Assembly (NCBI GenBank): GCA_027490725.1
Contig: JAIXXN010000078.1
Coordinates: forward strand, 62,001 to 126,000
Source of the DNA: Oxalobacteraceae bacterium
Lineage (GTDB): Bacteria; Pseudomonadota; Gammaproteobacteria; Burkholderiales; Burkholderiaceae_D
DNA length: 64,000 bases
Direction: 5' to 3'
Positions 50,407 through 59,314 of the stretch are shown here, piece after piece. Under the pieces are notes generated by a model. The model did not search any database and was not told the DNA's origin. It saw nothing but the letters and a program-made list of their open reading frames with translations. Within the stretch, counting starts at the first letter, position 1, and every line of letters begins with the position of its first letter. Both the position numbers and the translations under genes were made by a program.

Positions 50407-50691
50407 TCACTTGTTGGTGCCCGCACCTTGCAGCATGCCGGCCGGTGCTGCGGCAACGGCTCCATTGCCAGGCTTCTGGTAACGCTCATAAGCTGCCTGC
50501 GCCTGCTTGCCATCCATGCCGGCCGCCGGGTCATGACTCGGCACTTGCGGATGCGCGATCTGCATGGCCAGCGTGGCGCGCGCACGCGTCCCGAAAGTCT
50601 GGTCCCAGTACGGCGTAGTGGACGAAAGCCCGGTACCGCAGGCCGTCAGAAGCAAGGCGCTCCCGATCAGCAGCAACAGTTGATGGCGCAT
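50407..50691 (-). CDS. Small Tad-locus lipoprotein
   Basis: A 94-residue protein with a lipoprotein signal (MRHQLLLLIGSALLLTAC; lipobox LLTAC). The mature part is short and Ala/Pro/Gly-rich (THPQVPSHDPAAGMDG-like AHPQVPSHDPAAGMDG). It occupies the place of the CpaD/RcpB pilotin or secretin partner, next to cpaC, and may do that job, though it is shorter than classic CpaD. Gaps to neighbours are 9 and 13 bases, so it is in the same transcript. Confidence 0.8.
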   Translation of the reverse strand: MRHQLLLLIGSALLLTACGTGLSSTTPYWDQTFGTRARATLAMQIAHPQVPSHDPAAGMDGKQAQAAYERYQKPGNGAVAAAPAGMLQGAGTNK

Positions 50692-50704
50692 GGTGTGCTT
50701 CCCT

Positions 50705-52129
50705 TCACGGATGCTGGCCGGCAGGCGGCCGCGCTGCAGGCAATACAGGTGTACCTTCCAGCCACCCCTGCAGGTGCAGGCCGATCCGGTCCGGCGTGCT
50801 CACCGCATCGGTCGGCAACGGATAACTGGCTGGCAAAGGCTGCACCAGATGCGGGGTCACCACAAACAGCAATTCGGTGCGATCCTGCTGGAAGTCCGTG
50901 CTGCGGAACAGCGCCCCCAGCACCGGCACATCGCCCAGTAAGGGCACGCCGCGCAGGCTGCTGGTCTGGCTATCGCGGATCAGTCCACCGATGGCAAAAC
51001 TCTGGCCATCGAACAGTTCCACCGTGGTCGAGGCACGCCGCGTGGTAATCAAGGGCAGCACGGCGTTGCCCGAGATGCCGCTACCAGAAATGCCGATACC
51101 TTCGCGCGAAAGCTCCGACACTTCCGGGGCAACCCGCAAATTGATGCGGCCACCGGCCAGCACCGTTGGAATAAACCGCAAGCCCACCCCGAATTCCCTT
51201 TCTTCCAGTGTGATCTTGTTATTGTCCTGCGCGACAGGAATGAAGATTTTTCCACCTGCCAGAAAACTGCCTTCCTGCCCGCTGATCGCCATCACCGTCG
51301 GCTCGGCCAGAATTCGCACCAGACCATCCTGCTTTTCCGCGCCGATGGCCAGATGGTCGCCACTAGCCTTGCCGATCCCGAGTAGCCCCCGCAGCGTGCC
51401 GCTGATGAAATTCGACGACAGCGTGGAACTCCAGCTGCCACCACCGAACTTCACCGCAAGGCCGGCTTCGAGTTTGTCGAGTAGCGACTTGGACACCTCG
51501 GCGATTTTCACCTCCAGCATCACCTGCTGCGGTGCGCTGACGGACATCAGGTTGATAATGGCGGGGGCCGCTGCAGCAGCACTGACAGCGGTACTAGCCA
51601 CGACATTGCCCGCAGCGCCGCTCTTGCCGGTCTCCAGCGCCGCCGGCGGCCGGCGCACAAACGCCCGGGCCAGCTCCATCACGTGCGCGATGGTGGGGGC
51701 ATCCGGCACCGTGCCACGGATCACCAGCGTGTCGCCCACCGCACTCACCTGCAGGTCTTTCTGCTCCGGCAACAGCGCCGTCAGGGTCTGCTGCAGCGCA
51801 CCGGCATCGAGCCCGACCACCACTTCGATCAGCGTGCACAAGCCGCCCGGTCCCTGCACGATCATATTGCTGCTCCCCAGATCCACGCCCACCACATACA
51901 GCGCATCGCTCGCCACCAGCATGGCATGCAGCACGGCCGGATTGCCCACACTACGGGCCTGCACCGCTTCCGGCACCTGCAGCAGTTTCGCCTTGCCCAG
52001 CGCCAGACTCAGACTGATAGGTGCTGCCACCTGCCCCTTGCAACGCAGCCCGGCATCGCTGGCGGCGCGCGCACCGGACAGACTGGTGACAAGCAGCGCC
52101 AGCACGGCGTAGCAGGCAGGTAGTTTCAT
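50705..52129 (-). CDS. cpaC: Tad secretin CpaC/RcpA
   Basis: A 474-residue outer-membrane secretin subunit. Sec signal peptide at the N-terminus (MKLPACYAVLALLVTSLSGARA), then a pilus-assembly BON-like N-terminal domain (LSLALGKAKLLQVPEAVQARSVGNPAVLHAMLVASDALYVVGVDLG). The secretin core includes VMLEVKIAEVSKSLLDKLEAGL and the family end motif GQSFAIGGLIRDSQTSSLRGVPLLGDVPVLGALFRS. It forms the channel through which the Flp pilus leaves. Confidence 0.94.
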   Translation of the reverse strand: MKLPACYAVLALLVTSLSGARAASDAGLRCKGQVAAPISLSLALGKAKLLQVPEAVQARSVGNPAVLHAMLVASDALYVVGVDLGSSNMIVQGPGGLCTLIEVVVGLDAGALQQTLTALLPEQKDLQVSAVGDTLVIRGTVPDAPTIAHVMELARAFVRRPPAALETGKSGAAGNVVASTAVSAAAAAPAIINLMSVSAPQQVMLEVKIAEVSKSLLDKLEAGLAVKFGGGSWSSTLSSNFISGTLRGLLGIGKASGDHLAIGAEKQDGLVRILAEPTVMAISGQEGSFLAGGKIFIPVAQDNNKITLEEREFGVGLRFIPTVLAGGRINLRVAPEVSELSREGIGISGSGISGNAVLPLITTRRASTTVELFDGQSFAIGGLIRDSQTSSLRGVPLLGDVPVLGALFRSTDFQQDRTELLFVVTPHLVQPLPASYPLPTDAVSTPDRIGLHLQGWLEGTPVLPAARPPAGQHP

Positions 52130-52136
52130 GGCTGGC

Positions 52137-52973
52137 TCACAGACATTCCTGGTGACGCTGGGTACCGGCGATCACACCGATGCAATGCCGCGCGCGGGGT
52201 GGTGCCTGCACCACCCGCAACGGCTTGATAGTCGCCGGTTCGCTGTGCTGCACCTGCGACACCTCGATCTGCAACAGGGTATTTTTCGTGGCGCCGCTGG
52301 TTACCCCGGGCAGCGGGTCGACCTGATTGCGCAGCACCAGCGACAGCGTGCCCACACTGCGCGCCAGATCGATACTCTCGGCCTGCGCCGGCGTCACTTC
52401 CAGCGTCACCGCATTCACTACCCGCGGTCTGGTTTCATCGCGCCCCACTTCCTGCGCCACTGCCAGCACCAGAATGCGCTCGAGAACAATGCGCGAAATC
52501 GCCTGTTCGCTGCCACTCGCGGCAGACTGCGTATTCACCAGAATATCGACGAAGTTACCGGGCAAGGCAAAACCGGCCACCCCCACCACATCATTGACCC
52601 GTACCGTGATCGCACGCTTGCCCTCAGCGATCAGGGCCGACAAGCCGCCCAGCGTGCCGACCGGCGCCAGCTTGGCTTCGCTGAGCGGCTCGTCACGCAG
52701 CACGCTGGTTTTCAGCACCCGCCCAAGCAGTTTGGCGCTGTCATGCAACGCGCCGCGCGGCATATTATCGGCCGGCCAGTCCAGCGCTTTCAGCATCTCC
52801 GGCGTGAGCCGCTGCCCCAGACTGACGTCGCTGGCCGCCACAATAATCCGGTTCGGCGCCGCCGGGGTGGAACGCAGCAGCCAGCGCGAAGCCAGTGCCA
52901 CGGCTGCCAGACCAAGCAGCAAGGCCAGCGCCAGCATCAGCAGTGCGCGGCGGTTATTCATTTGCTGCGGCAC
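52137..52973 (-). CDS. cpaB: Tad pilus protein CpaB/RcpC
   Basis: A 278-residue periplasmic protein anchored by an N-terminal helix (ALLMLALALLLGLAAVALASRWLL). It has the SAF domain (RIIVAASDVSLGQRLTPEMLKALDWPADNMPRGALHDSAKLLGRVLKTSVLRDEPLSEAKL) and the RcpC region (RAITVRVNDVVGVAGFALPGNFVDILVN). It stabilises the secretin. Its start overlaps the end of the AAA ATPase gene by 16 bases, which indicates co-translation. Confidence 0.93.
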   Translation of the reverse strand: MPQQMNNRRALLMLALALLLGLAAVALASRWLLRSTPAAPNRIIVAASDVSLGQRLTPEMLKALDWPADNMPRGALHDSAKLLGRVLKTSVLRDEPLSEAKLAPVGTLGGLSALIAEGKRAITVRVNDVVGVAGFALPGNFVDILVNTQSAASGSEQAISRIVLERILVLAVAQEVGRDETRPRVVNAVTLEVTPAQAESIDLARSVGTLSLVLRNQVDPLPGVTSGATKNTLLQIEVSQVQHSEPATIKPLRVVQAPPRARHCIGVIAGTQRHQECL

Positions 52974-54349
52974 TGCGCTGCGCTGGCCACCACTGGTGGT
53001 TCGGCCAGATTCGCCAGATTCGCCGGTAGGTCGCTGGCGAACATGCTGACCCAGGCCTGATCCAGCGCCGCCACCGTGACCCGCGCCGGTTCGCCGAGAA
53101 ACGCGGCAAAGTCGCGGATGCGCCCGACAATTTCGTCCGGATAGCTGGCCAGCAATGGCAAGCCGCTACGGCCATGCAGCTCCTCGATCAGATAGCGCAG
53201 CGCGACATCGTCGAACACCACCTCGCGGCTCACGCAGCGATGGCGGAACAGGGTGCTGTAATTGAGCGCATCGAGCGCGCCGATGCCAACCTTGTAACTG
53301 ACACGGCGCAGCGCCGAAGCATCCAGCAGCGCGGCGGGCGCCATGCTGGTGACAAACACCAGCTGCACACGGCACACCACGCTCACCGGACTGGCATGGG
53401 CCGCCGTGACCGGGCAACGTCCCAGCTCCTGCGCCAGCGTCAGGTGATTCAGCAGATCGGCGGCAGGCATGCGCTGGCGCCCCAGATCATCGACGATCAG
53501 TAGACCATTGTTCGCCTGCAGTTGCGGTGGTGCGCGGTAGCAGCCACCCTGCGCGTCCAGCTGCAAGGCCAGTTGCGCGGCGCTGAATTCGGCATCCAGC
53601 GTCAGCACCGGACGCTGGCACAGTATCCAGCGCGGATCCATCTGGCGCGGCTCACCGAGCTGGCGCAACTGGTAAGGCTGGGGCGCACGGTGGAGTAGCG
53701 CGTCATACAGCTGCACAATGTCAGAGCCGATCAGCAAGGCATGCGGTAGCGCCACCACGCCCTGCAGCAGACTACCGAGGCGCCGCGCCAGCGTCGATTT
53801 GCCACTGCCCAAGGGACCGTGCAGCAGCACCGTGCGCCCCGCATACAGCGCCGCGCCCAGCACGCGCTGCTGCGCTGGCGCGAGGAATGCGTCGCGCAGT
53901 TCAGCGGCCAGATCTTCCGCACAGAGCGATTGCATCTGCGCAGCCTGACGCTCCACCTGTGCCGCATACGCTGCCAGCGTCACCGGCGCCGGCCCAACGT
54001 AAGCGCAGTGCTCCAGCCACGCGCTGGCGCGCTGGCGTCCCGCGCTGGTCAGCTGGAACTGCACATCGAGCTCGGAGTCACCGCGCCACGCCACTTCCAG
54101 CACATGCTCGGCCACCAGCAAGTCCAGCACTTCACGCAGCACGTTGATCGACAGGTGCAGGCGGGTGCTCAGGGTGGCTAGCGGTGTTTTACCGGACAGC
54201 AGAATCAGCTTGCCGACCAACTCGCCGAGCAGGCTGACCGGCAGGCCGGTTTCCCGCACCGAGCGCGGTGCTCCCGGCCAGATCGGGACCAGGCCGTTGG
54301 CAGAAGTCTGGAAAGTTTCGGCAGCAACAGGCGTAGCCAGGTCGGACAT
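52958..54349 (-). CDS. AAA-family ATPase in the Tad locus
   Basis: A 463-residue protein. Residues 30-110 look like a winged helix (LVGKLILLSGKTPLATLSTRLHLSINVLREVLDLLVAEHVLEV). The AAA domain has Walker A GPLGSGKST and Walker B GLLIVDDLGRQ and later polar motifs. ATG 54349 has GGGAG six bases upstream. The role is unknown: an assembly or regulatory ATPase, with DNA-binding-like N-terminus, cotranslated with cpaB. It is not one of the classic Tad proteins. Confidence 0.85.
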   Translation of the reverse strand: MSDLATPVAAETFQTSANGLVPIWPGAPRSVRETGLPVSLLGELVGKLILLSGKTPLATLSTRLHLSINVLREVLDLLVAEHVLEVAWRGDSELDVQFQLTSAGRQRASAWLEHCAYVGPAPVTLAAYAAQVERQAAQMQSLCAEDLAAELRDAFLAPAQQRVLGAALYAGRTVLLHGPLGSGKSTLARRLGSLLQGVVALPHALLIGSDIVQLYDALLHRAPQPYQLRQLGEPRQMDPRWILCQRPVLTLDAEFSAAQLALQLDAQGGCYRAPPQLQANNGLLIVDDLGRQRMPAADLLNHLTLAQELGRCPVTAAHASPVSVVCRVQLVFVTSMAPAALLDASALRRVSYKVGIGALDALNYSTLFRHRCVSREVVFDDVALRYLIEELHGRSGLPLLASYPDEIVGRIRDFAAFLGEPARVTVAALDQAWVSMFASDLPANLANLAEPPVVASAAQCRSK

Positions 54350-54445
54350 GGTGAACTCCCGCAAGTGATGCATGTGATGAGGAAATTGAGTCTAGCGAGC
54401 CGCGCACGCTAGACCTTGATGCAGAGCAAACCCGCACCGGACGCG

Positions 54446-54976
54446 CTAGCGATGCGCCAGCGCCACAGTGCTGGCGGTGGCCAGTGCAATCGCCAGCCCA
54501 TACGGAATCCCGCCGGCACTGGCGCCCGGCGCCAGCGCTACCGGCTGCAGCGGCAGGCCCATGCAGGACCACCACAGCGGTGCACACAGGGTGCGCAGGT
54601 TCTGCCAGCTGCGCCGCCACTGGCCATTGCGCAGAAGAATCAGCAGCGCCAGCACGCCGCCAAACAGGGTGGCCAGCAGAGCCGTCTGGAGGGCCGCCAG
54701 CGGCCCCAGAAAAGCCCCCGCCATCGCCATCAGTTTCACATCGCCAGCTGCCATGCCGCGCAGCAGATAGAGGGGTAGGAATAAAAAAAAGCCGGTCGCA
54801 GTACCGGCTAACCATTGCTGGGCGATGGCACCGTGCGGTCCGGACATGCCATGAAGAAGCAGTGCCAGCAGCAGGCCACTCAGAATCAGCAGATTCGGAA
54901 TTTTGCGCAGTGTCAAATCCGTCAGTGCCGCCTGCGCTACCAGACAGAGCAGAATCATTTCCATTGCAGTGAGCAT
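54446..54976 (-). CDS. cpaA: Prepilin peptidase CpaA/TadV
   Basis: A 176-residue inner-membrane aspartic peptidase that cleaves the Flp prepilin and pseudopilins. It has about five membrane helices. The two catalytic Asp lie in the first cytoplasmic loop (AALTDLTLRKIPN) and in the GxGD-type box AAGDVKLMAMAGAF. The start at ATG 54976 follows AGGGAG; the longer frame adds non-family residues. It is between the pilin gene and the AAA ATPase. Confidence 0.92.
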   Translation of the reverse strand: MLTAMEMILLCLVAQAALTDLTLRKIPNLLILSGLLLALLLHGMSGPHGAIAQQWLAGTATGFFLFLPLYLLRGMAAGDVKLMAMAGAFLGPLAALQTALLATLFGGVLALLILLRNGQWRRSWQNLRTLCAPLWWSCMGLPLQPVALAPGASAGGIPYGLAIALATASTVALAHR

Positions 54977-55041
54977 GATCAATTCTCCCTTTCGACTTCC
55001 GCTACCGGCCCCCCGGCGATGCACGCGCCGGGGGGCGCTAT

Positions 55042-55221
55042 TTAGGCAGGATTGATTTTGGCCGCCAGTTTGGTAAAGGCATCGCTCAGCGCCGGGCCCA
55101 GCAGACCGAAAGCGGCCACTACGGCAGTCGCCATGACAGCGGCGATCAGGCCATATTCGATGGCGGTGATGCCGTCATCATCATGGGCAAAGTTTTTAAC
55201 TGCAGTCATCAGTGCGTTCAT
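55042..55221 (-). CDS. Flp-family type IVb pilin
   Basis: A 59-residue pilin precursor. The leader MNALMTAVKNFAHDDDG is followed by the processing site G-ITAIEYGLIAAVMATAVVA, with the Glu at position 5 and Tyr at 6 of the mature end as in Flp pilins. The rest is a short amphipathic tail (LGPALSDAFTKLAAKINPA). GGGAG precedes the ATG at 55221. It is the first gene of the locus and thus the likely major subunit. Confidence 0.95.
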   Translation of the reverse strand: MNALMTAVKNFAHDDDGITAIEYGLIAAVMATAVVAAFGLLGPALSDAFTKLAAKINPA

Positions 55222-55682
55222 GCTGTACTCCCGGTAGAGGTCTCGAAGTGTCCCTGAGGCAGGCCGCTGGCGTGACCGTGAGCGGTTTGCTGCGTCATTG
55301 GATTCACTATACAAAAGCTGCCGTAAGGCAAGTTGACATGACACAAGTTTTCCGTGTGGAATTATTTATCGCTGCCGATAAAATTTATGCTGCGCCGCCC
55401 CACGCAATGCTGGCTTATGTCAAACTGCGGTGCACGCCGGCTAGGTAAGCTGCTTAGCACCTTGGTTGTCGGAAAAAAGTTGCATCCGATTGCAAAGGAT
55501 GTTTATTTTCACACACATGAATTGCCTAGAATGCAAAAAGCCATTATCCTGCGTAGCTGTTCTTTGGAAAGGCTCTCCGTTGCTGCTTCACAGTGCGCCT
55601 GGCTATCAAAGATATAGGCTTGATAGGCGCGAAGCTGGCCTGGCTCGACACAAAGTTGTGTGATTATTTTCCAAAGAAGACG
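55222..55682. promoter_or_regulatory. Divergent region between flp and the GGDEF gene
   Basis: No gene is supported in these 461 bases. On the minus strand TATAGT (55306-55311) could be the -10 of the Tad operon, with no good -35. On the plus strand a TTGACA near 55333 lacks a matching -10. The 3' part before 55683 is AT-rich and may hold the promoter of the diguanylate cyclase. Confidence 0.35.
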
Positions 55683-56726
55683 ATGGATTCCCTACTGAAA
55701 CACATGGTGGACATGACCGGCCACCGCGATCACACCATGCTGGACATCTCGGTGATCTCGGCGGTGCAGGAACTGGCCAAAGCCTGCCAGACCCGCGTGC
55801 TGTCGCTGGCGACCATCCGTGGCAAAATTTTTGTACGTCCCCGCGCCAGTATTCGCGCCGGTGAAGTCGCACACATGATCGAAAGCAACGATCCACGTCA
55901 GCCGGGCGAACCGCTGGTGAATATGCCGGCGCTGGAGCACTGCATCAGCCACCACGAATCGAGTGCCGATGTGGCCAACGCCCAGGGTGAGCACACCCTG
56001 TGGCTGCCGATCTGGCTGGGTGACAAATGCGACACCTGTCTTGAAATCATCAATCCCAAGCCCTACACCAGCGACACCATCCATGTGATTGGTGGCATCG
56101 TCAGCGTGTACCGCAATTTCCAGAATCTGCTCGACTACAGCGAACGTGATTCGCTGACCGGCCTGCTCAACCGCAAGACCTTCGACGACCAACTGGCCAA
56201 AATGCTGGCGGCCAGCAGTGACAGCCATTCCGTCAGCGTGGTGGGCGAACCGGAACGGCGTAGCTCGCGCGATCAGGAAAAACAGTGGCTGGCGGTGGTC
56301 GATGTCGACCATTTCAAGCTGGTCAACGACCGCTTCGGCCACCTGTATGGCGATGAAGTGCTGATTCTGATCGCCAACCTGCTGACCTCCTCGTTCCGCA
56401 GTCAGGACCGAGTATTCCGTTTCGGCGGCGAAGAGTTCGTCGTGCTACTGCGCTCGACCACGCTGGAAAACGCCAAGAAGATCATCGAACGCTTCCGCAT
56501 GAGCGTGGCGGCACATGACTTCCCGCAAGTGGGCAAGGTGACGGTGAGTGTGGGCTTTGTCAGCATCAGTGCACTCGATGCACCGGTCGTGATTCTCGGC
56601 CACGCGGATCAGGCGCTGTACTACGCCAAGAGCCATGGCCGCAATATGGCCTGCCACTATGACGAACTGGTGCAAGGTGGCCAGTTGCAGGAAATCGCCT
56701 CCAACGATACCGCGGAATTCTTCTAG
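55683..56726 (+). CDS. Diguanylate cyclase (GGDEF domain)
   Basis: A 347-residue cytoplasmic enzyme making cyclic di-GMP from two GTP. The N-terminal 160 residues are a GAF-like sensory region (VISAVQELAKACQTRVLSLATIRG ... LWLPIWLGDKCDTCLEI). The GGDEF domain has SLTGLLNRKTFDDQL, DVDHFKLVNDRFGHLYGDEVL and active site GGEEF near residue 248. RSQD five residues before it is an I-site, so product inhibition is expected. It is divergent from the Tad locus and convergent with a c-di-GMP phosphodiesterase. Confidence 0.94.
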   Translation: MDSLLKHMVDMTGHRDHTMLDISVISAVQELAKACQTRVLSLATIRGKIFVRPRASIRAGEVAHMIESNDPRQPGEPLVNMPALEHCISHHESSADVANAQGEHTLWLPIWLGDKCDTCLEIINPKPYTSDTIHVIGGIVSVYRNFQNLLDYSERDSLTGLLNRKTFDDQLAKMLAASSDSHSVSVVGEPERRSSRDQEKQWLAVVDVDHFKLVNDRFGHLYGDEVLILIANLLTSSFRSQDRVFRFGGEEFVVLLRSTTLENAKKIIERFRMSVAAHDFPQVGKVTVSVGFVSISALDAPVVILGHADQALYYAKSHGRNMACHYDELVQGGQLQEIASNDTAEFF

Positions 56727-56755
56727 CAGCGCGCGGCGCTGCGCGCCCCCCTGCT

Positions 56756-57976
56756 TCAGGCGAGGGTGAGGAAACGCATCGGGTCAACGTTCCATTTGCT
56801 GGGCGATTCGTGACCGATAATTTTGTCGCCACCGCCGAATCCCAGCCCGCGTGACAGGTCCACCGTCTCCGGTTTGATATACAGATTCTGTTTGGTATTG
56901 AAGAACACGTTGACCTTGGGCGCCAGCAGATTGGTCTCGTGCGGTTCGATCACCACGCCCAGCCGCCCCGACTCCAGCATCACCATGGTGCCCACCGGAT
57001 AAATCCCCACACAACGCATGAATTCCTGTGCGTACTGGGGATTGAAGTGGAATTTACTCCACTCGTAAATCTTGCGCAGCGCTGCCGCCGCCGACATGCC
57101 CTTGTGATAGCAGCGATCGGCCGTGATGGCGTCGTACACGTCGACAATCGCCGCCATCTGGGCCAGCTCGCTGATGCCATCCGCCGCCAGCTTGTTCGGG
57201 TAACCGCTACCGTCGCGCCGTTCATGGTGGTGCAGCGTGATATCGAGCGGAATCGGGCCAACTTCGGGCGACTTCAGCAGAATATCGTAACCATCTTGCG
57301 GATGCCGTTTGATGATCGCGAACTCTTCATCCGTCAGCGGACCGGGCTTGTTCAGAATTTTGTCGGGCACCAGCGCCTTGCCGGTATCGTGCAGCAAACC
57401 GCCCAGACCGGCCTGATGGGTACGTTCCGCTTCGAAGTTGCGCGAACGGCAGAACGCCACCAGCAAGGTACACACACTGACCGAATGCAGGAAGGTGTAA
57501 TCGTCTTTGGTCTTAATACGCAGCAAACCCACCAGTGCCCCGGGATTGCGCAGTATCGATTCGGTGATATTCTCCACCACCGGCGAGACCTGATCGAGCT
57601 CGACGGCTTTACCGAGGCGCGCATCCTGCATCACCGTGCGGACCAGCGTCGCGGCCTGGTGGCGGATCTGTACGGCGCGCTGCATTTCTTCGCCCAGCGA
57701 GACGCGGGTGACGATGGGTGACTTGGTCGCAATTTCGACAATTTCCCGTTCCGTCGCGGCCTGCGCTTCGTCCAGCGTTGGCGCATCCTGAACATCCAGC
57801 CCTTTTTCGTTGTCGATGACAACGTCGTGGATGCCGGCGCTGATAATCTTGCGGATTTCCTCTTCGCTGGAGAGCAGAAAGCGGTTCCGCACGAAAGGAT
57901 GGGTCATCCAGTCGCAACTGAGGTCATGAATATACATGCCCACTTTGAGCTGTGATGCGTCGACTTTCTTTAACAT
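56756..57976 (-). CDS. HD-GYP cyclic di-GMP phosphodiesterase with DUF3391
   Basis: A 406-residue enzyme hydrolysing c-di-GMP. The N-terminal DUF3391 (VDASQLKVGMYIHDLSCDWMTHPFVRNRFLL) is followed by an HD-GYP domain: HD at residues 196-197 (LLHDTGKALVPDKIL), HHE at 250-252 and GSGYP near 257-260. All metal and signature residues are present. It is convergent with the cyclase, so both c-di-GMP synthesis and breakdown sit beside the pilus genes. Confidence 0.95.
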   Translation of the reverse strand: MLKKVDASQLKVGMYIHDLSCDWMTHPFVRNRFLLSSEEEIRKIISAGIHDVVIDNEKGLDVQDAPTLDEAQAATEREIVEIATKSPIVTRVSLGEEMQRAVQIRHQAATLVRTVMQDARLGKAVELDQVSPVVENITESILRNPGALVGLLRIKTKDDYTFLHSVSVCTLLVAFCRSRNFEAERTHQAGLGGLLHDTGKALVPDKILNKPGPLTDEEFAIIKRHPQDGYDILLKSPEVGPIPLDITLHHHERRDGSGYPNKLAADGISELAQMAAIVDVYDAITADRCYHKGMSAAAALRKIYEWSKFHFNPQYAQEFMRCVGIYPVGTMVMLESGRLGVVIEPHETNLLAPKVNVFFNTKQNLYIKPETVDLSRGLGFGGGDKIIGHESPSKWNVDPMRFLTLA

Positions 57977-58112
57977 GCGCGACCTACTGGAAATGGTGCC
58001 GGAATGGCTGGTGGGGACGTTTCCAGTATATCAAAAAGTTGCTTCGTGGGATTAAATTTCCAAATGCTATGATCTGTTTTCAGCGGTTTGTATACGCCTA
58101 GACACTATTATT

Positions 58113-59084
58113 ATGGAACTTCGTCAGCTTCGTTACTATGTTGCCATTGTTGACCACGGCTCGTTGTCCAGGGCAGCGCTGGTCTTGCATATTGCACAAC
58201 CTGCTCTCACCCAGCAATTGCGCCAGCTCGAAGACGAGCTGGGGGTCCAGTTGCTGCACCGTAGCGCCCAAGGGGTGCTGAGCACGGATGCCGGCAAGAT
58301 ATTTTATGAACATGCGCAAGCTATCCTGAAGCAGGTCGCCGACGCGCGCTCTGCCGTCACGCAGTCGACCGAACGCCCCAGTGGCAGCGTGACACTGGGG
58401 CTGCCGCACAGTATTTCCGGCGCGCTGGCGCTGCCCCTGCTGACGGCGGTGCGCGCCCAGTATCCCGAAATCTCCCTGCAACTGACGGAAGAAATCACCG
58501 GCAATCTGAGCGAACAATTAAAGTCGGGCCGCATCAATCTGGCCGTGCTGTTCGACGATGGCCAACTGGGCGGCTTCGCCACGACCGCGCTGGTGGAAGA
58601 AGAATTGCGCTTTATCTCGGCCAGCCAGCCTGCGGAACAGGCATCCGCTAGCCTAGCCGGCGCGCCACCGCCCGGCAACGAAAGTGAGCAGTCACTTACG
58701 CTGGCCGAGGCATTACAGAACACGCTGATCCTGCCCAGCCCCCTGCAAGGGGTGCGTCCGCGCATCGATAGCGTGGCCCGTCAGGCCGGCCTGAGCCTGC
58801 CGCATGTCATCGAAATCAATTCCATCGCCATCCTCAAATCGGCGCTTCTGGCGCATCTGGGCGCCACCATCCTGCCTGCCGCGCCCGTGCTCGACGAACT
58901 GAAACGCGGCAGCATGCGTTCCCAGCGCATCGAACAACCGGCCATTTCGCGCACCGTGGTGTTGTGCGCATCGAAAAACATCCCCCTCACCAACGCCGCC
59001 GAAGCCATCCGCAAACTGGTACAGCAAGTCAGTCTCCAGCTCTGTACCGACCAGTTGTGGCCGGGTGCTACGGTGATCGCCTAA
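58113..59084 (+). CDS. LysR-family transcriptional regulator
   Basis: A 323-residue regulator. The N-terminal winged helix is typical (MELRQLRYYVAIVDHGSLSRAALVLHIAQPALTQQLRQLEDELGVQLLHR). The C-terminal effector domain has the periplasmic-binding fold (GSVTLGLPHSISGALALPLLTAVRAQYPEISLQL). It resembles nitrogen-assimilation (Nac) type LysR proteins in the first 60 residues. It precedes the oxidoreductase gene on the same strand, with an ATAAG-N5-CTTAT box between, so it may regulate that gene. Confidence 0.92.
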   Translation: MELRQLRYYVAIVDHGSLSRAALVLHIAQPALTQQLRQLEDELGVQLLHRSAQGVLSTDAGKIFYEHAQAILKQVADARSAVTQSTERPSGSVTLGLPHSISGALALPLLTAVRAQYPEISLQLTEEITGNLSEQLKSGRINLAVLFDDGQLGGFATTALVEEELRFISASQPAEQASASLAGAPPPGNESEQSLTLAEALQNTLILPSPLQGVRPRIDSVARQAGLSLPHVIEINSIAILKSALLAHLGATILPAAPVLDELKRGSMRSQRIEQPAISRTVVLCASKNIPLTNAAEAIRKLVQQVSLQLCTDQLWPGATVIA

Positions 59085-59097
59085 GCTCAGCCATCAC

Positions 59098-59118
59098 GGT
59101 ATAAGTTTTACTTATACC
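59098..59118 (+). promoter_or_regulatory. LysR-type dyad GGTATAAGT-TTT-ACTTATACC
   Basis: A 9-bp perfect inverted repeat with three central bases, containing ATAAG-N5-CTTAT, the T-N11-A pattern of LysR boxes. It is 14 bases after the regulator's stop and about 196 before the next start. A terminator role is less likely, since no GC-rich stem exists. Confidence 0.45.
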
Positions 59119-59314
59119 CACATCGGCAAACGCTATTTCCGTATACGTCAACTCGCGCCCATACTGCGCCTCAAAGTGGATACCTGTACCCGGCCTTGCT
59201 GGACTACACTGTCTGCATCGCCGCTAACCATGCGGCCCATGGCCCGATCCTTGGCGCGCCTACCCGGCACGACCCAGAACGGGCGCGATCTGATACCAAA
59301 ACCGGAGACACGCC

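Noticed and set aside
53010..53032. Short CCAGATTCG repeat near the end of the AAA ATPase gene, and the AGCCACCTC repeat at 59360-59395
   Set aside because: Only two to three copies inside coding sequence giving ordinary low-complexity peptides; not strong enough to call a regulatory repeat.
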